The notes below the pieces were generated by a model. It was not told where the DNA came from. It was given only the letters and a program-made list of their open reading frames with translations, and did no database searches. A DNA stretch of 64,000 bases from Climacium dendroides (taxonomy: Eukaryota > Streptophyta > Bryopsida > Hypnales > Climaciaceae), in the NCBI GenBank assembly GCA_950106755.1, contig OX467092.1, positions 9,858,001 through 9,922,000 of the forward strand, written 5' to 3'. Shown here piece by piece: positions 48,953-61,500 of this stretch (its first letter is position 1; each line of letters opens with the position of its first letter). Both the position numbers and the translations under genes were made by a program.

Positions 48953-50071
48953 ATGGCGACGGCAAGGATGGCCTTGGCTATGTCCACCACTGCGCAGTTC
49001 CCCCTTCTCGTGACTCTCCCTCACTCCAATTTCATTCGAAATGGTGCCGTATTGCGCGCAGCAGCAGCTGCTCCCAGTGCTCCCATTGCGCACTCCTTTT
49101 CCACCATCTTCTGTTGCTCGTGCCCCTTCTCCTTCTCTCTTGCCACTCCTCGTGTCACAAATCTTGCCATTCTCGCGAGGGCAACAGAAGTTGGATCTGA
49201 AAACGCCGCAACGGAAGCCAAATCGGGAGACATTGCGATAGAGTCCGAATCGGAGGATCTTCCAACGGAAGTCGAATCAGCAGAGGCCAAATCTGGAGAC
49301 ATTGCAACAGAATCCAAAACGGAGGGTCTTCCAACGGAAACCGAAGCTCAAGACGATGCAACAGAAGCCAAATCGGGAGACATTGCAACGGAGTCCAAAA
49401 CGGAGGATCTTGCAACGGAAGGTGAAGCTCAAGACGATACAACGGAAGCCGAATCGGGAGAAATTGCACTTGAAGTCGGTTCTGAGGTGCCTCCCGAGAA
49501 TCAGGGATTGAAGTTGTATGTCGGCAATTTGCCATGGTCGTGCGACAGTACGCAGTTGGCCGAGATTTGCCAGGACTTCGGCGTCGTGGACACCGTGGAG
49601 GTCGTGTTTGAGCAAGAAACCGGTCGCAGTCGAGGATTTGCGTTCGTCACCATGGCCAGCAACGAGGATGCGCGTGCCGTGATCAAGGCGCTCCATGGGA
49701 GTGAGCTCGGAGGGAGGCCCTTGAAGGTGGACTTCCCGAGGCCAAGCAAGAACAATCCTCGCATTGTGAACTATCCTCAGTCTGCGAGGGGGAAGCCCGG
49801 GAACATCAACAAGGTGTTTGTTGGCAACATTCCTTGGGCTTGCGACGACGGGGCTCTGGCGCTCCTGTTCTCGGGATACGGCAAAGTCGTGGAAGCGAAG
49901 GTGGTGTATGACAAGGAGACTGGTAGGTCGCGGGGGTTTGGGTTTGTTACTATGGGAAGTGCAGGAGAGGTGAATGCAGTTATTGAGAATCTGAATGGTG
50001 CGGATTATGAAGGGCGGGATTTGAAAGTGGCTTTAATCGACGAGAAGAAGCCTCGCTCGCCCAGTCAGTAA
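48953..50071 (+). CDS. Chloroplast RNA-binding protein with two RRMs (cpRNP family)
   Basis: A single uninterrupted frame encodes 372 residues. Residues 1-75 are Ala/Ser/Thr-rich and poor in acidic residues, as in a chloroplast transit peptide. Residues 80-180 form an acidic linker of repeated EAKSGDIATES units. Two RRMs follow at about 186-263 and 286-363. Both have intact RNP2 (LYVGNL, VFVGNI) and RNP1 (RSRGFAFV, RSRGFGFV). Transit peptide, acidic domain and twin RRMs define cpRNPs (CP29/CP31/CP33), which stabilise, process and help edit plastid transcripts. I chose the ATG at 48953 (GCGATGGCG) because the in-frame upstream extension lacks protein-like character. No intron is present, unlike most cpRNP genes, so a retrocopy origin is possible although the frame is fully intact. 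Confidence 0.92.
   Translation: MATARMALAMSTTAQFPLLVTLPHSNFIRNGAVLRAAAAAPSAPIAHSFSTIFCCSCPFSFSLATPRVTNLAILARATEVGSENAATEAKSGDIAIESESEDLPTEVESAEAKSGDIATESKTEGLPTETEAQDDATEAKSGDIATESKTEDLATEGEAQDDTTEAESGEIALEVGSEVPPENQGLKLYVGNLPWSCDSTQLAEICQDFGVVDTVEVVFEQETGRSRGFAFVTMASNEDARAVIKALHGSELGGRPLKVDFPRPSKNNPRIVNYPQSARGKPGNINKVFVGNIPWACDDGALALLFSGYGKVVEAKVVYDKETGRSRGFGFVTMGSAGEVNAVIENLNGADYEGRDLKVALIDEKKPRSPSQ
49220..49470 (+). repeat. Coding tandem repeat of the cpRNP acidic linker
   Basis: Units begin at 49220, 49289, 49370 and 49451 with AAATCGGGAGACATTGC or close variants. Spacings of 69, 81 and 81 bases keep the reading frame. Confidence 0.92.
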
Positions 50072-50577
50072 CTGCATCTTTGGATTACAAGGGAATTAGG
50101 GTTTAGGTATGGCTTTTCCTACAAGAGGCACACTTTGGTCTATGCACATGTACAATGGTTTGAGAATTCGAGATTTTTCGAGTAATCCGGGAGCACTGGA
50201 ACACTCACACATTTAGATTATGAAGGGAGAGTATTCGAAATTATATAAAGTCATCGCTACCTAGTGCAAATGCAAGCCCCAATACGGGTAGTGTCAATTG
50301 CAATTGCATGGAGTTCAATTTGGGGGGATTAGGAAGATTAAGAGCCCAGGATTTCGATCTCAGCATGTAATTTTAGACTGCACGAGGACGCTACCATGGA
50401 TTCTATTGTGCGTCAATAGATTGTCCAAGTTAATCGCAAAGAGAAAGAAGAAAAGAAAGTAGAAGAATAAATGTGGGAAAAAAAGGTTCTTACCCGAAAT
50501 CTGTATTGTACGGTTTCCTTCATTCCCCGTATCTGGGTTACTTCTGTTAGGACACCTTGCAGAAAACAATTCCGTGG

Positions 50578-51111
50578 ATTGAGCTCTTCAACCACGGCCG
50601 ATCCCCGAGTGACCTTGCAGGAACTCGTGGAGAGTGGCCATCATGACAGTGTCCCTGAGGACTTTCTCATCTCGGAGAACGATCGTGTGAAGTTTGATGT
50701 GACGTTTGATGCAGCGATTGATCCTCTGGAGCTTCCCGCGATTGACATGGACGGACTGGAGGAGGGTGTTGAGCGTCGGGGTCCTATAGAGGAGCAGATC
50801 CGAAGGGCGTGTGAGCAGTGGGGGTTCTTCCAAGTGAAGAATCACGGCATGCCTTTTTCTTTGATACACGGACGCAGCAGGTGTTTCGGGAGTTTTTTGA
50901 GCTTCCGTACGATTTTGAGCTTCCGTACGAGGAGAGGAATAAGATTCGAGCTCAAGCGGAAGAAGATGCGCTGCCTGATGAAGGCTATGGAGATAGGTTT
51001 GGAGGCAAGGGGAGAAAGAGTGCAAATTGGAGCGATCGGTTGCGGTTGTAGACTTTCCCTGTTTCTGGAAGACGGTATGAGCTTTGGCCTACGCGTCTTC
51101 CCTTTTTCAGG
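50578..51111 (+). pseudogene. Broken 2-oxoglutarate/Fe(II)-dependent dioxygenase, N-terminal part only
   Basis: The first stretch reads as a DIOX_N domain (VTLQELVESGHHDSVPEDF, LPAIDMDGL, EEQIRRACEQWGFFQVKNHG). Near 50865 the frame must shift by one for the continuation (DTRTQQVFREFFELP, EERNKIRAQ, DRFGGKGRKSANWSDRLRL). A TAG at 51049-51051 then interrupts it before TFPVSGRRYELWPTRLPFF. An 18-base duplication makes ELPYDFELPY. Homology stops at a CAG/GTGAAT that looks like a splice donor. The downstream DNA lacks the His-x-Asp and distal His/Arg of the catalytic domain. This is a truncated, disabled copy of a plant 2-ODD; the substrate is unknown. Confidence 0.82.
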
Positions 51112-51255
51112 TGAATAATCATAGGCTAATAACAAGGTACAAAATATTGGCTATGATCAACATTAATAAACTTTGTTTTGTAGAAAAATTCATGTCTTTT
51201 GGTTTAAGCAGCTCGGAAGAAACCAGACAATGGTTGGTTGTGTGTTCAGAGGCTA

Positions 51256-51752
51256 AAAAGATCCATGAGAAGGCTTATGTGGAGTCATGAGAAGGCTTAT
51301 GTGGAGTCATAAGAACGATAAAGTGAATATTAGAGAGGATAATAGAATGCTCAAATGTAGCTCTAACGCCTTATGGTATGTTTGCACTTTAACATTTTGC
51401 ACTTGGTGTTAAAAGGTGTTGTTATTGAGGGTCTTAGGAATGAGTTTAGATCTACTTTTGGCATTTCAAACATCACTTCTAGCACCAAGTGCAAACATAC
51501 TTTTAAGGTTGAATCACCAATTGTCAACCATGTCCAATATGTCCAATACTCAATTGGTAGGAACGCTAAAACAAATTTTCAACCAAAGCTTAGAATGTTT
51601 TTTTTGTCTTTTACAAGGTTGGGACTAATGAGATTATAACACATGTTTCAAAGTAGTGAGCAAGAAAGTTTGGAATGTTTTTTTAGTCTTTTACAAGGTT
51701 GGGACTAATAAGATTATAACACATGTTCCAAAGTAGTGGGCAAGAGAGTAGT
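51256..51752. repeat. Two local tandem duplications (22 and 80 bases)
   Basis: GAGAAGGCTTATGTGGAGTC occurs twice in a row near 51268-51311 (22-base period). An 80-base unit starting GAATGTTTTTTT and ending near GCAAGA is repeated from 51593 and 51673 with a few substitutions. Confidence 0.88.
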
Positions 51753-51999
51753 TTATGAAAGATTGAAATTGGAAGACTCTAAACATGCTATTGATGTGAA
51801 GTGCACTTTGTGGCTCCCAAAATTCATAGTAATTTCATTTTTGGAAATAAAATTCTAAAATTTTTGCTATCTCCATATTTCTTATCTTCCTACATGGGAA
51901 AAATTTCCACCACCTCATACTAGGCACAATCTCCTCCAAAATTGCTTAAATGATTGGCTATTGGTGCCTCAACCTTAAAGAGACAAAGGATGAGATCTT

Positions 52000-52250
52000 G
52001 CAAGAGCCAAAATAAAGTAACCCTAAAACTGATAGAAAAAGCAATTTAGCATGGTTCCCATTCTTACATTGAAAAGTTTTTTTGTGGGGTTTTGTTGGTA
52101 ATCAAAAGGGGATCCTCTTAGAATGCAGTTTTTGGAGACCATATGAATAAACTAGGAAAATGTTCATAGTTTATGTTCATAGACATTTTAAGCAAGAATA
52201 TGTAGATGGTTTTAGAAAAGTGTTGATTTTAGGTGTAGTTACCTTGTGTC
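52000..52250 (+). repeat. Dispersed repeat family E, copy 2
   Basis: AGCAATTTAGCATGGTTCCC, TTTGTGGGGTTTTGTTGGTA, TCAAAAGGGGATCC, GAATAAACTA, TTTTAAGCAAGAAT and TAGTTACCTT match 39840-40120 in the same order. Confidence 0.75.
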
Positions 52251-52592
52251 TTTGCAGAGGAAGATCACTGTGAAAATGTCATGTATTTCATGAATACAAG
52301 CAACCACAGGAGGGGCCAAAAATGCGAGCTTTGTTCCAAGAACAGAGGCGCTTTGCAAATGCAGATTGAAAACTCGATGCAAACTGCAGCATTTTGGGAT
52401 GAGATTCTAGGGTTCATAATCAGAAAGTGCCCAAATTGGAAAGGAACACAAAACTTCTAGCAAAACCGCAAGCCCGATACTCAATGTATCGTCCAGCACT
52501 GTTCGCATCAACAGCACATCCACATAAGCAGCAACCTGTGTAAGAACCGCAAGCGATCACAGTCAAGATGCCTCGCAGCAAAGAGAGAATTG

Positions 52593-55500
52593 CTATACAA
52601 AAAGCTCAAGCACCAAAGGGATATCCCCTTTGGGAACCTCAAAATCGACAGCGACTTCACCGGATCCTCCAAAGTCTACGAAAGCCTTGTAACGTCCATG
52701 GTAACCCCGAAAGGAAAGTTGACCATTCTCGCTAGTTCTGGAACGAAGTCTGGTGGTCCATTCCTCCCTCAAGGAAACGAGGCGCTTGCCAGCAGCATTG
52801 ACACGCTTGTCCGAATCCACAAGGTGACCGTTTTTCCTTGAAATGGCTCCTTCCCAGAATCCCCACAGCATGATCCCCTCCACGCCTGGATGAGCAAAAG
52901 ACTCTCGTAGCATAACCTTCAAAATTTCACGTTCATGACATGGCCAATAAGAATCACGTACAGCTGTGGAACTCTTCTAAATCTCCGCACATCAAAGCAC
53001 CATGAAGAGAATGTTTTGAAGAATATGATCACAAACAAGCAGCTGTGCTATGAGAGTCTCCAGCTTATTTCATGGTGTAGTTGCACTGTAGATTATACTT
53101 CTTTCACGTTAGGGACTAGGCTCGATTTTCAAAGTAAAGTCAATTATTGTACATAAGAACCTACTCAATCTTTCTCACTTCTCAGTTCATATAGTTTGTG
53201 TTCATGCAAAGTCCCCTTTCCCTTTAACAGCCCAGGGCCAATAGACGAGTTCAATTGTCGCAACTAATAAAACGATCATGTCTTTATCCTATAATGTTTG
53301 CTGCTCTTACTAGCAACATTGACATAAATATAAAGTCAAGAGATATGAAGTCCCAATTGTCACGGCCAGTAAAATTACCATTCCCTTAACTTTTAAAGTT
53401 TTACTCTTATTGACAACATTGACATAACCAGTTATCCTCCATGCTTAGTAAAGGTGTTATTTTCTGGTTCACCAGATAGGACTATATAACTAAGCCACTT
53501 GTGCAGTTTCTAGCCGATCGATCAACTAGAGACTGCACGCACGCACGCCAACTGTTTATGCCTGATAACAGGTTATCTAATCTATAGTGTAGATGTGGGA
53601 TGCAAAAATCACCTCAAGGTCGTCTGCACGAACATGCTCATTCGCTGCGGCAACGTCGATTTCAGTCATCCAAATTGGTAAACCCACAGTACTCAATTTA
53701 TCCAAAGAGTTACAAATGATAGGGCCAACAGGGGTGTCAACATGACCCTGCACCCCGATAGCTCCAACTGGTGCACCTTCTTTCAGCAACCACTTCACCT
53801 GCTCAACATACTTCTCAGCCGCCGAGTTTCCATCCTCTCCATCTACCACATGATAATCATTCACAAACAGAACTGCCTCAGGGTCGAACTGGTGCGCCAT
53901 TTTGAACATGTACGGGAGTATGGAGGGGTTCAACCGGTCTCGGAAGAAGCATCCGTGCATCATCTCATTGTTGACGTCGTAGTGTTGGAACTTCCCCTTA
54001 TAGCGACTCAGGAGTTCAAAGGCTCGGCTTTGCAACGCGTCTGCGAGCTCTGTAGGAGTGAGTGTCTTCAGCCAGTCCTGACAGTTGCACTCTACTTCCC
54101 AAAAGATGCAGTGGCCTCGCATAGGGATCTTGTGTTGTGTGCAAAAGTTCACCATCTCGTCTGCATCTTTGTAATTGAACTGCCCACAAGTTATCGTCGT
54201 CAGTACCACGTTTAATAGATCTTGTCTGTCACACAGGCATATTCTAGAAACGTGCTCTAAATGAATTTACTCGAACATATTTGAAATTTGAAGAACAAAG
54301 ACAACGAAGTTATCGAATCTGCTTGGCACATAATCTTTGAAGGGAGATAAAATAATCCTTTTCTAAAAGTAGCCTATTGTTACTTGGGATTATCTTTCTT
54401 AATTGTGACTCGTATTCATAAATACGATAGATTATTCTAGAATTAGAGTGCAGCAGTGAAGTATAACCACGATGAGGCACGATGATTGTGCTACTTGCTC
54501 GATAGGTAAGGAAATAGAGATGATTAATACTGTTGCAACTACCATTCATAATCCTTGCTCTTTCTTACTCCAAAAGTGCAGCCATTCGTAATCCTCACTT
54601 TGTTGTGGACATAATCACGGTTTGAAAATGCACTTACAGTGCCGCGTTGTGGCTCAGTCCAATTCCATTTGATCTCATTTTCAAAAACTGCCCAATTGAA
54701 ATTTTGAAGGAAAAACTCCTTAAAGCTGTTGTTGTCAAGGTTCCAACGGCTGATACAAGAACCTAGCGGGAAACTCCTGCTTGTCTGCTCAATCCGCACA
54801 GAAATGCCAGGTGGAACAGGTCGGCTGCTTCGATACTTTACATTAAGAACTACATCTCGCTTCCGGATCTAGAGACATTGTTGATTCGAAAATTCACCCA
54901 GTCAGAATAGCGTAACTTAAAAAGAGAATGCTCGTCAAAAAGAGAATGCAAAGAATACCTCATACTGCCTAGACCAGAAATAAGTGTCAGCAGTGTTCTT
55001 AGAAATGTTCGACACCAATTTCATTGACCATATTACGAAAAGCATAATTTAACATAAATAAATTGGGGGAGGGAATTTCTTGTATGAACCTCTCAAAAAT
55101 ACTCAAAACAACATGAGGTCCAATGTACACTCATTCCCGGACGAGGAAGTATGTAAATAAGAAATGATATTTCTAATGCAAAATCAACGACATGCAGCTG
55201 GCGCACCTTATCAGCTTGGGCCTTCAAGAGTGGAATTCGTGCACTTCTGTCTACAGCAAATATTTGCAATCCTGCGACCAGATTCACACTTCAACCCATA
55301 CGTCAGCAAAATATCCTCATAGAGAACTTACATACTTTGGTAGATGATCATTGGCAAGGTTACTTCATTCAAAGAAAACTTGAAATGTAGGTTTGAGTGA
55401 TACTGTCCAGATTGTGAATATCAGTACTTCAAATTTCATGAAATATTGTGTTGATTACATAGTAAGGTAGAGAATACATCAGGGACCTGCTCCCGTTTCC

Positions 55501-58500
55501 TGTACCGACCCCTGCTACCAACAGCAACTCATCTTGACTGGTTTTCAATTAGCAAGTTGGATGTAAACAAGACCTGGCTAAATGTTTATGGCCAGTGATC
55601 ATTGAATGGAAATGGGGTTGCCTACAGCATCTCAATTCCAATCATCATGCTTTGAGAGAGAAAATTTGATCTCACGAGAATCTTGTTCTCAAAGTGATCT
55701 CTCCACAGCATTCATACTGATTTCTTAATTAAAAGCACACAACTACATATTGGCTAAAATGCTTAAAGTAATGCAAATAGCATCCTCTACCTTAAACATT
55801 GGGCGCGGGTTGAAGAGTTACTATATCAACAGTTCAAGCGGAACAAGATGAACGTAAAAAAGAAAAGAAGCAGACACAGAGATATGAAACAAAATTCAGA
55901 ATGTGTTAAGAGCTCAAACGTTCATATAAAATTCATTATATACAAAATAAATTCGAAATTTCAGTACTAATAGTTAACTTACCAGCGAGCATAAGATCTA
56001 CACCAGGGTCTGGTCCTTGAGCATAGACTATCACATTTTTAGGCTTTGTCTCCAGTCGGAATGATCCCATTATCTCCTTCCACGAGTTTTGATCAGCTTC
56101 CACTTCTCCTCCAGTCACCCATTTCCCATCCACACCCAACGCAACATTCACCTTTTGCCCTGCCTTGCCGTGACATTTCCCAACACGTACCCAAGCGGAG
56201 ACTTGATAGACCACGAAAAGCTGCAGTTTGTCGGTGATGGATTGAGCAGGGCCTTCCCAGAACTGTGTCCGGTTGGATGCAAGCAGATAGTTTCCACTCA
56301 AACGAGGAGGGTCGGGTAGAGACAGAGCAGCTGCAGGCGGAACAAACGTAGGAGCCCCGGAGGAAATGGAAAGGCGTGCACAGCCTTGTCCATACCAGTG
56401 CTTCAAACCATGTTGTAGGTTGTGGTTATCTACTATGTTCACACTGTAGTTTGGATTCTGCCACAGTCAACATCGTTTCGATGTTAGAGACTTCCTTGAC
56501 ATACATACTAGTTGTACCAGCACCTCTTGTTACATAAGAAACATTGAATTCTCAATAGTTTGCCGACTTTGAACGCTAGTGATTCCAAAGTTTGAGTGAA
56601 AATCTATGAAGATGAAAACATGATAATGCATCTGGATGAAAAGGTGACACAATTCTGCGACCATCTGCACATATGAGTTATAAGTAGAGATATGATGCTG
56701 GTTATTAGGCTAGAATGAATGAGTGTCACTATATCTCGACGATAACGAAGGGTAGGTGGAAATCCAATTGGTTGCCTCGCATTCACATGCTCTAAGAAAA
56801 GGACCTGAACCCTGACAATAGGAGTACCTTATATACGGTTCAAGCAATGCAGTATGACTTGTTCTTGAACAGGTTTTGATCAATATTAGATTGTTTCCTC
56901 TAGTCGTAGTGGTCATCAACAGGCGTCCCTATGATACGGAGGTCCACATGAATCATGGAGAAGATTCTCTCAATTATGCTATCAAAACGTTCTGAAACAA
57001 TCTAATTTTCCTGAAAACCTGGTTACCTTATTTCTGACAGAATTCCAAAAATAGTCCACGACTGTAGAAACATTAATAAAGTTAAAAAAACACTTCAGGA
57101 TATCAGTCCGTTTGTATCCAGCAACTTGAGGTTGCAAAATGAACAATTTAGTGACCGGATTAAATGAGTAACTGAAACGCCAAACCATTATACTGGCACA
57201 AGAACGGCTCAAGTAATAGAGCATACAGCTGAGGCAAATAACAATCTAACGAACACTCACCGTAATAATGGGGGGGTTGGCATGCTCTGGTTTCACCGCA
57301 GGTCGAATGTAGAAACTGTCCACAAGGAGATCAGTTCCAGGTGGCGGACCCTCTAAGTAAACAGACACTTTGGTTGGTGCTTTCAGCAATATCAACCTGC
57401 CCTTCAATTGTTTCCACTCGGTTGAGTCCGCTTCTAGGCTGCATCGATATCAATTTACAAATCTAAGCAACAAGTGATAACAAGCGATTACACGCAAGCA
57501 ACATTGGAACTGTTATACCAATAAATGTACTATAGAGACTAAACCATTTTGGAAATTCCACACCCTGTTCAGATTTTTTGTTCAAACATTGGAAGAACAT
57601 TGGAATGATGCATAATTAAGATGGAATCCTCGAAAGTTACTATCTGAAAGAGAAGAATGACAGCATGTCTGGTCATCATTCTGCTAAAGAATTGAAGTGA
57701 CTTGCTTCCCACATATAAATGCTTGTCCTCAGGTAAAAACAGGGTTTAAAAAAAAAATAGACTGTTTCAAGAACTCTTAGATTACATCCCGAGGAGAATC
57801 TTTTCTTCTCCACGATCCACGGGGACGTATCCCTATGATCACAATGATCAAACGGAGGTCTTCCTTTGCATCATGGAGAGACCTACTGCATGATAATTGT
57901 GATCACAGAGAGACCTCCTTATCAATCCTGGAGAAGTTTCTCTTTGTGATGTTGCCTGAAAGTTCTTGAAGAGTCTAATCTTACAGAAAACCTGCTTTGT
58001 AATAAGCACATAAAATTTCCTAAATTTTTAGTAAGAAACACAAGGCTGACTATATGAAACAAAGAAAAATAAAATAGAAATGAAAGCTTTCCTAGTGGTA
58101 ATAAACTCACTAACCTTCCCATAGTGACATAGCGCTCGCTGCGGTCAGCTTCTTGGATGTAGAGAGAGGCCATCACAGTAGCCTTGGAACAAGGGCCAGA
58201 AATGCGAACAACAGCCACAACGTCGTACATAGTTTCAAGCTCTATACGATTCGTGATAATCTGCTCAATTCCAGACCAAGTGTCTGTACGATGAGTAGCA
58301 ACGGCAAACGACTTCCCCTCCAATGGAAGAATCTTCGGGTTCTCCAAGCAATTACTCACAAAACCTCCGCAGCCCTTAAGGTTCCAACTTTCAAGCCCAT
58401 TTGAAAAAGTTGCATTGTGTACAATACTTTCAGGAACTTGGATTTTGGAGTTATTCTCTTCTACCTTCAAAGACAACTCAGAGATTTTTGAGCTATATTC

Positions 58501-61500
58501 TTCTACCTTCAAAGACGACGCACAGAAAAGAAGTGTCAGCTTAGCCTTCCCAATACCTGGAAAAAAAACTTATAAAAGCCTAACAATAGCCTGAGAAACA
58601 AATAAGACCAAGTATATCTCATGATGCATAGTTACATGAATACTACTGGTAGCCGCTAAAACATCAATGAAACGTGAAGATATTATCATTGTAAAAACAT
58701 TCTAAGGAATGTGTTCAGTAAAAAGGATATTAAAACAATCTCATTGCAAGAATCTGTCCCAATATCCACAGTGAGGTATCCCTATAGTTAGGGGACCATC
58801 CAGAGGCCTCTTCATGATACATCAGCAGGCCATATGATCGCAGAGACCAAAGGGAAACCTATCCATGGAAAAGATTCATTCTATGAAGTTTAGAAGTTCT
58901 TGAAACAGTCTAATTTTACTGGAAAATCTTGTAATTGTCACTCATTTAAGGATGTCCAAAAGCAAGACATAACAAGCAATAGGGCTCAACTCATTAGACG
59001 AAACTCTGTTGATCAAAGGCACGTCTAGACTTCAAACTTGAAAAAAAATTGGATCCAGTGTTCTTGCCTGCTTCTTGGGAAGAGATCCCTGACACTGGGG
59101 AGAATTGGCATTCTTGATTACAACAGTAGATACTAGTAAATCTACACCAGCAGGAGGTCCCTCTAAATAGAAGACCGTCTTTGGGGGCCGTGAGTCCAGG
59201 AGAAGCTTGCCTTCAAGCATGACCCATTCTTTGCTTGAGGCCTTAACCCTAATAGCTTGTCAATATTTCATCAAGAAGAACATCAGTTCGTCGGTTCAGT
59301 TCAGTTCAGTTCACAAATCACTGAACAGGAAGTTTCTCCCAGTACTTCAAATTAATCTACTAAATATGTTTTCACCCACAAAGTCAATATTAGAGTTGAT
59401 AGTTAGTTATCTGAAAACCTTGCAGATTTGCCCCTAAGTTTCATTCAGTTCCCAATTAGTTGGACCATCCAAGAGTCAAAGAGTCATAACAATTATCAAG
59501 ATTTGGAGTCTACGTCAAAAAGGTATTTTCCGTTGCATAGAACATCTATCATCATGTAATACGAGGCATAGAAACGACTTTGCCAGCGCTCATAAAACAT
59601 AATGGTGGAATTGCAGAAAAAACAGGAATTTAAGTTAAGAAGATGCACACCGTCCGATTGTCACGTAGCGCGTATTGGAGCCTCCATATTCAAGCCGAAC
59701 TGTGGCTTTCACATCAGCTGGTGCTCCTCCCTGAGTTCGGACCACCGCTGTCACAAGATAGGTTTCATTGGGTTGCACTAGAGCAGTGATATCTTGCTGA
59801 ATCCCCTGCCAACCTTCAGTTCTATCCAAAGCTATGGCAAAAGGTTGTCCTCTAGGTCCAATAATGCCTTTCCATCCATGTAAACCTGAGTGTGCGACTT
59901 TGCAGCACATTCCCGACCATCCCTGGACTCCACTGCTGAAAGCAGAATTGACCAGCACGTTTCCCCTGACGTCTACCTCTTTGAGTTCTTTCATAGAGCA
60001 CTCCTGCAAGGTCATAATCCCTGTGAGCCGACCATAAGTGTTTGAAGTAATATTAAGTGTCAAGATTGGAAACTATACTGTTTATTCTATTAAGTGTATA
60101 ATACACTGTTTTGTAGATATAATGCTCATTTGAACACCATGTATTGGTGTACCTCTAAATTAATAAGATTGGAGCACCATTTCGCAAAAGTTCATTTATT
60201 GTGTTCCTTACTTGTTGATCGACTAACTATTCACTCAAAGCTTCTCTTTCCTCTCTTTCAATAGTTGGTGGTGATCCCAAGGTTAAGCCAAGTGCAATAT
60301 TCAACCATGAGGTTTCATTGAAGTATAGCATGCTAAATCATAGACGACACTAAAGAGAATGAATGTGGAGCTTGGTGAGTAGAACATGGACTAAAATAAT
60401 GGAAAAGGTGGCTGAAAGATAAAGAAAGAGTCCCGTAATTTCATTGTTCAACCAATTTTTTGCCTCCTGAAGTGGATACTGTCTTTCACCAACTATCGGA
60501 GGGGTAACAGCTTTTCTAGGTTCAAAGACGAAATTTCGTCTGAAAAAACAATGATCAAATAACCAATTTTGACACCCAAGATTGATAGATTTGCCATGGA
60601 ACGATGAATCGATGATGAAAAGGAGTCTTACAGGTTCAGGCTTTGATGGTGCGATAGAGCAGTAACTAGCAAATATATCCACCCCTGTTGGAGGCCCTTC
60701 CATATAAACCAAAGCTTTGACAGGAGCCGTGCTCACTTCCATCTTACCCTTCAGCAATATCCATTTTCGTTTTGAGGCTGACCCACTGCATTCAAAGGAA
60801 AAAAAATCCTCATGACAGATGATAAAGCATCAAATTATAACAATCTTATAAATATGTACCAGCAAGTGATTGGAGGGCGTCATGAATTGCATCATGCTAA
60901 ATTAACAAATTCATAATTAACTTCCCATGTATGACGTTGTCTACATTTACAAAACATTCAAGTTTTAGTGAAAATCGTGTTTTAGCACTCAACTAAACAA
61001 GGTCTGAAATTCTAGCAAGTAGACTACTTCAAGCTCCGAACATCTCAAAAGACCCAATTAGATTCACGAGATTATAAAGATAAGTTAATGTCAATCTGCC
61101 GGTAATAGCCATGGCTTTATGTCAACTTAATATTTGGCAATGTACTATCAAGTTAATGTCAATGACACTTACATCTCACTAAAATTAAGTTCATACCATT
61201 TTCGTAATACTAACATTAACTCCACATGTGATGTCTACTAACATAAACTTTGTCAATCTAATTGGAGGGGTTTGCTGTAATGAATAAATCTCAAAGCGTA
61301 TGTTCCAAAAGTCTACGCGCACCGGGCCAAAGTGGTGTATGTGGCCTGCCCCTCAGCATTTTCTAGCTTAAGTGTAACCCGCACATCAGCTACCTCAACA
61401 GGGCCAGAAATGGAAACGCAAGCTTCCACTTTGTACTTCACACCTGCCTAGACAAGGAGTGAGGAGAGTGATAAGTAACAGGAAAAATCGCAATAAATTC

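Noticed and set aside
49021..49764. Minus-strand open frames opposite the cpRNP gene
   Set aside because: They are antisense reads of the in-frame tandem repeat and the RRM codons.
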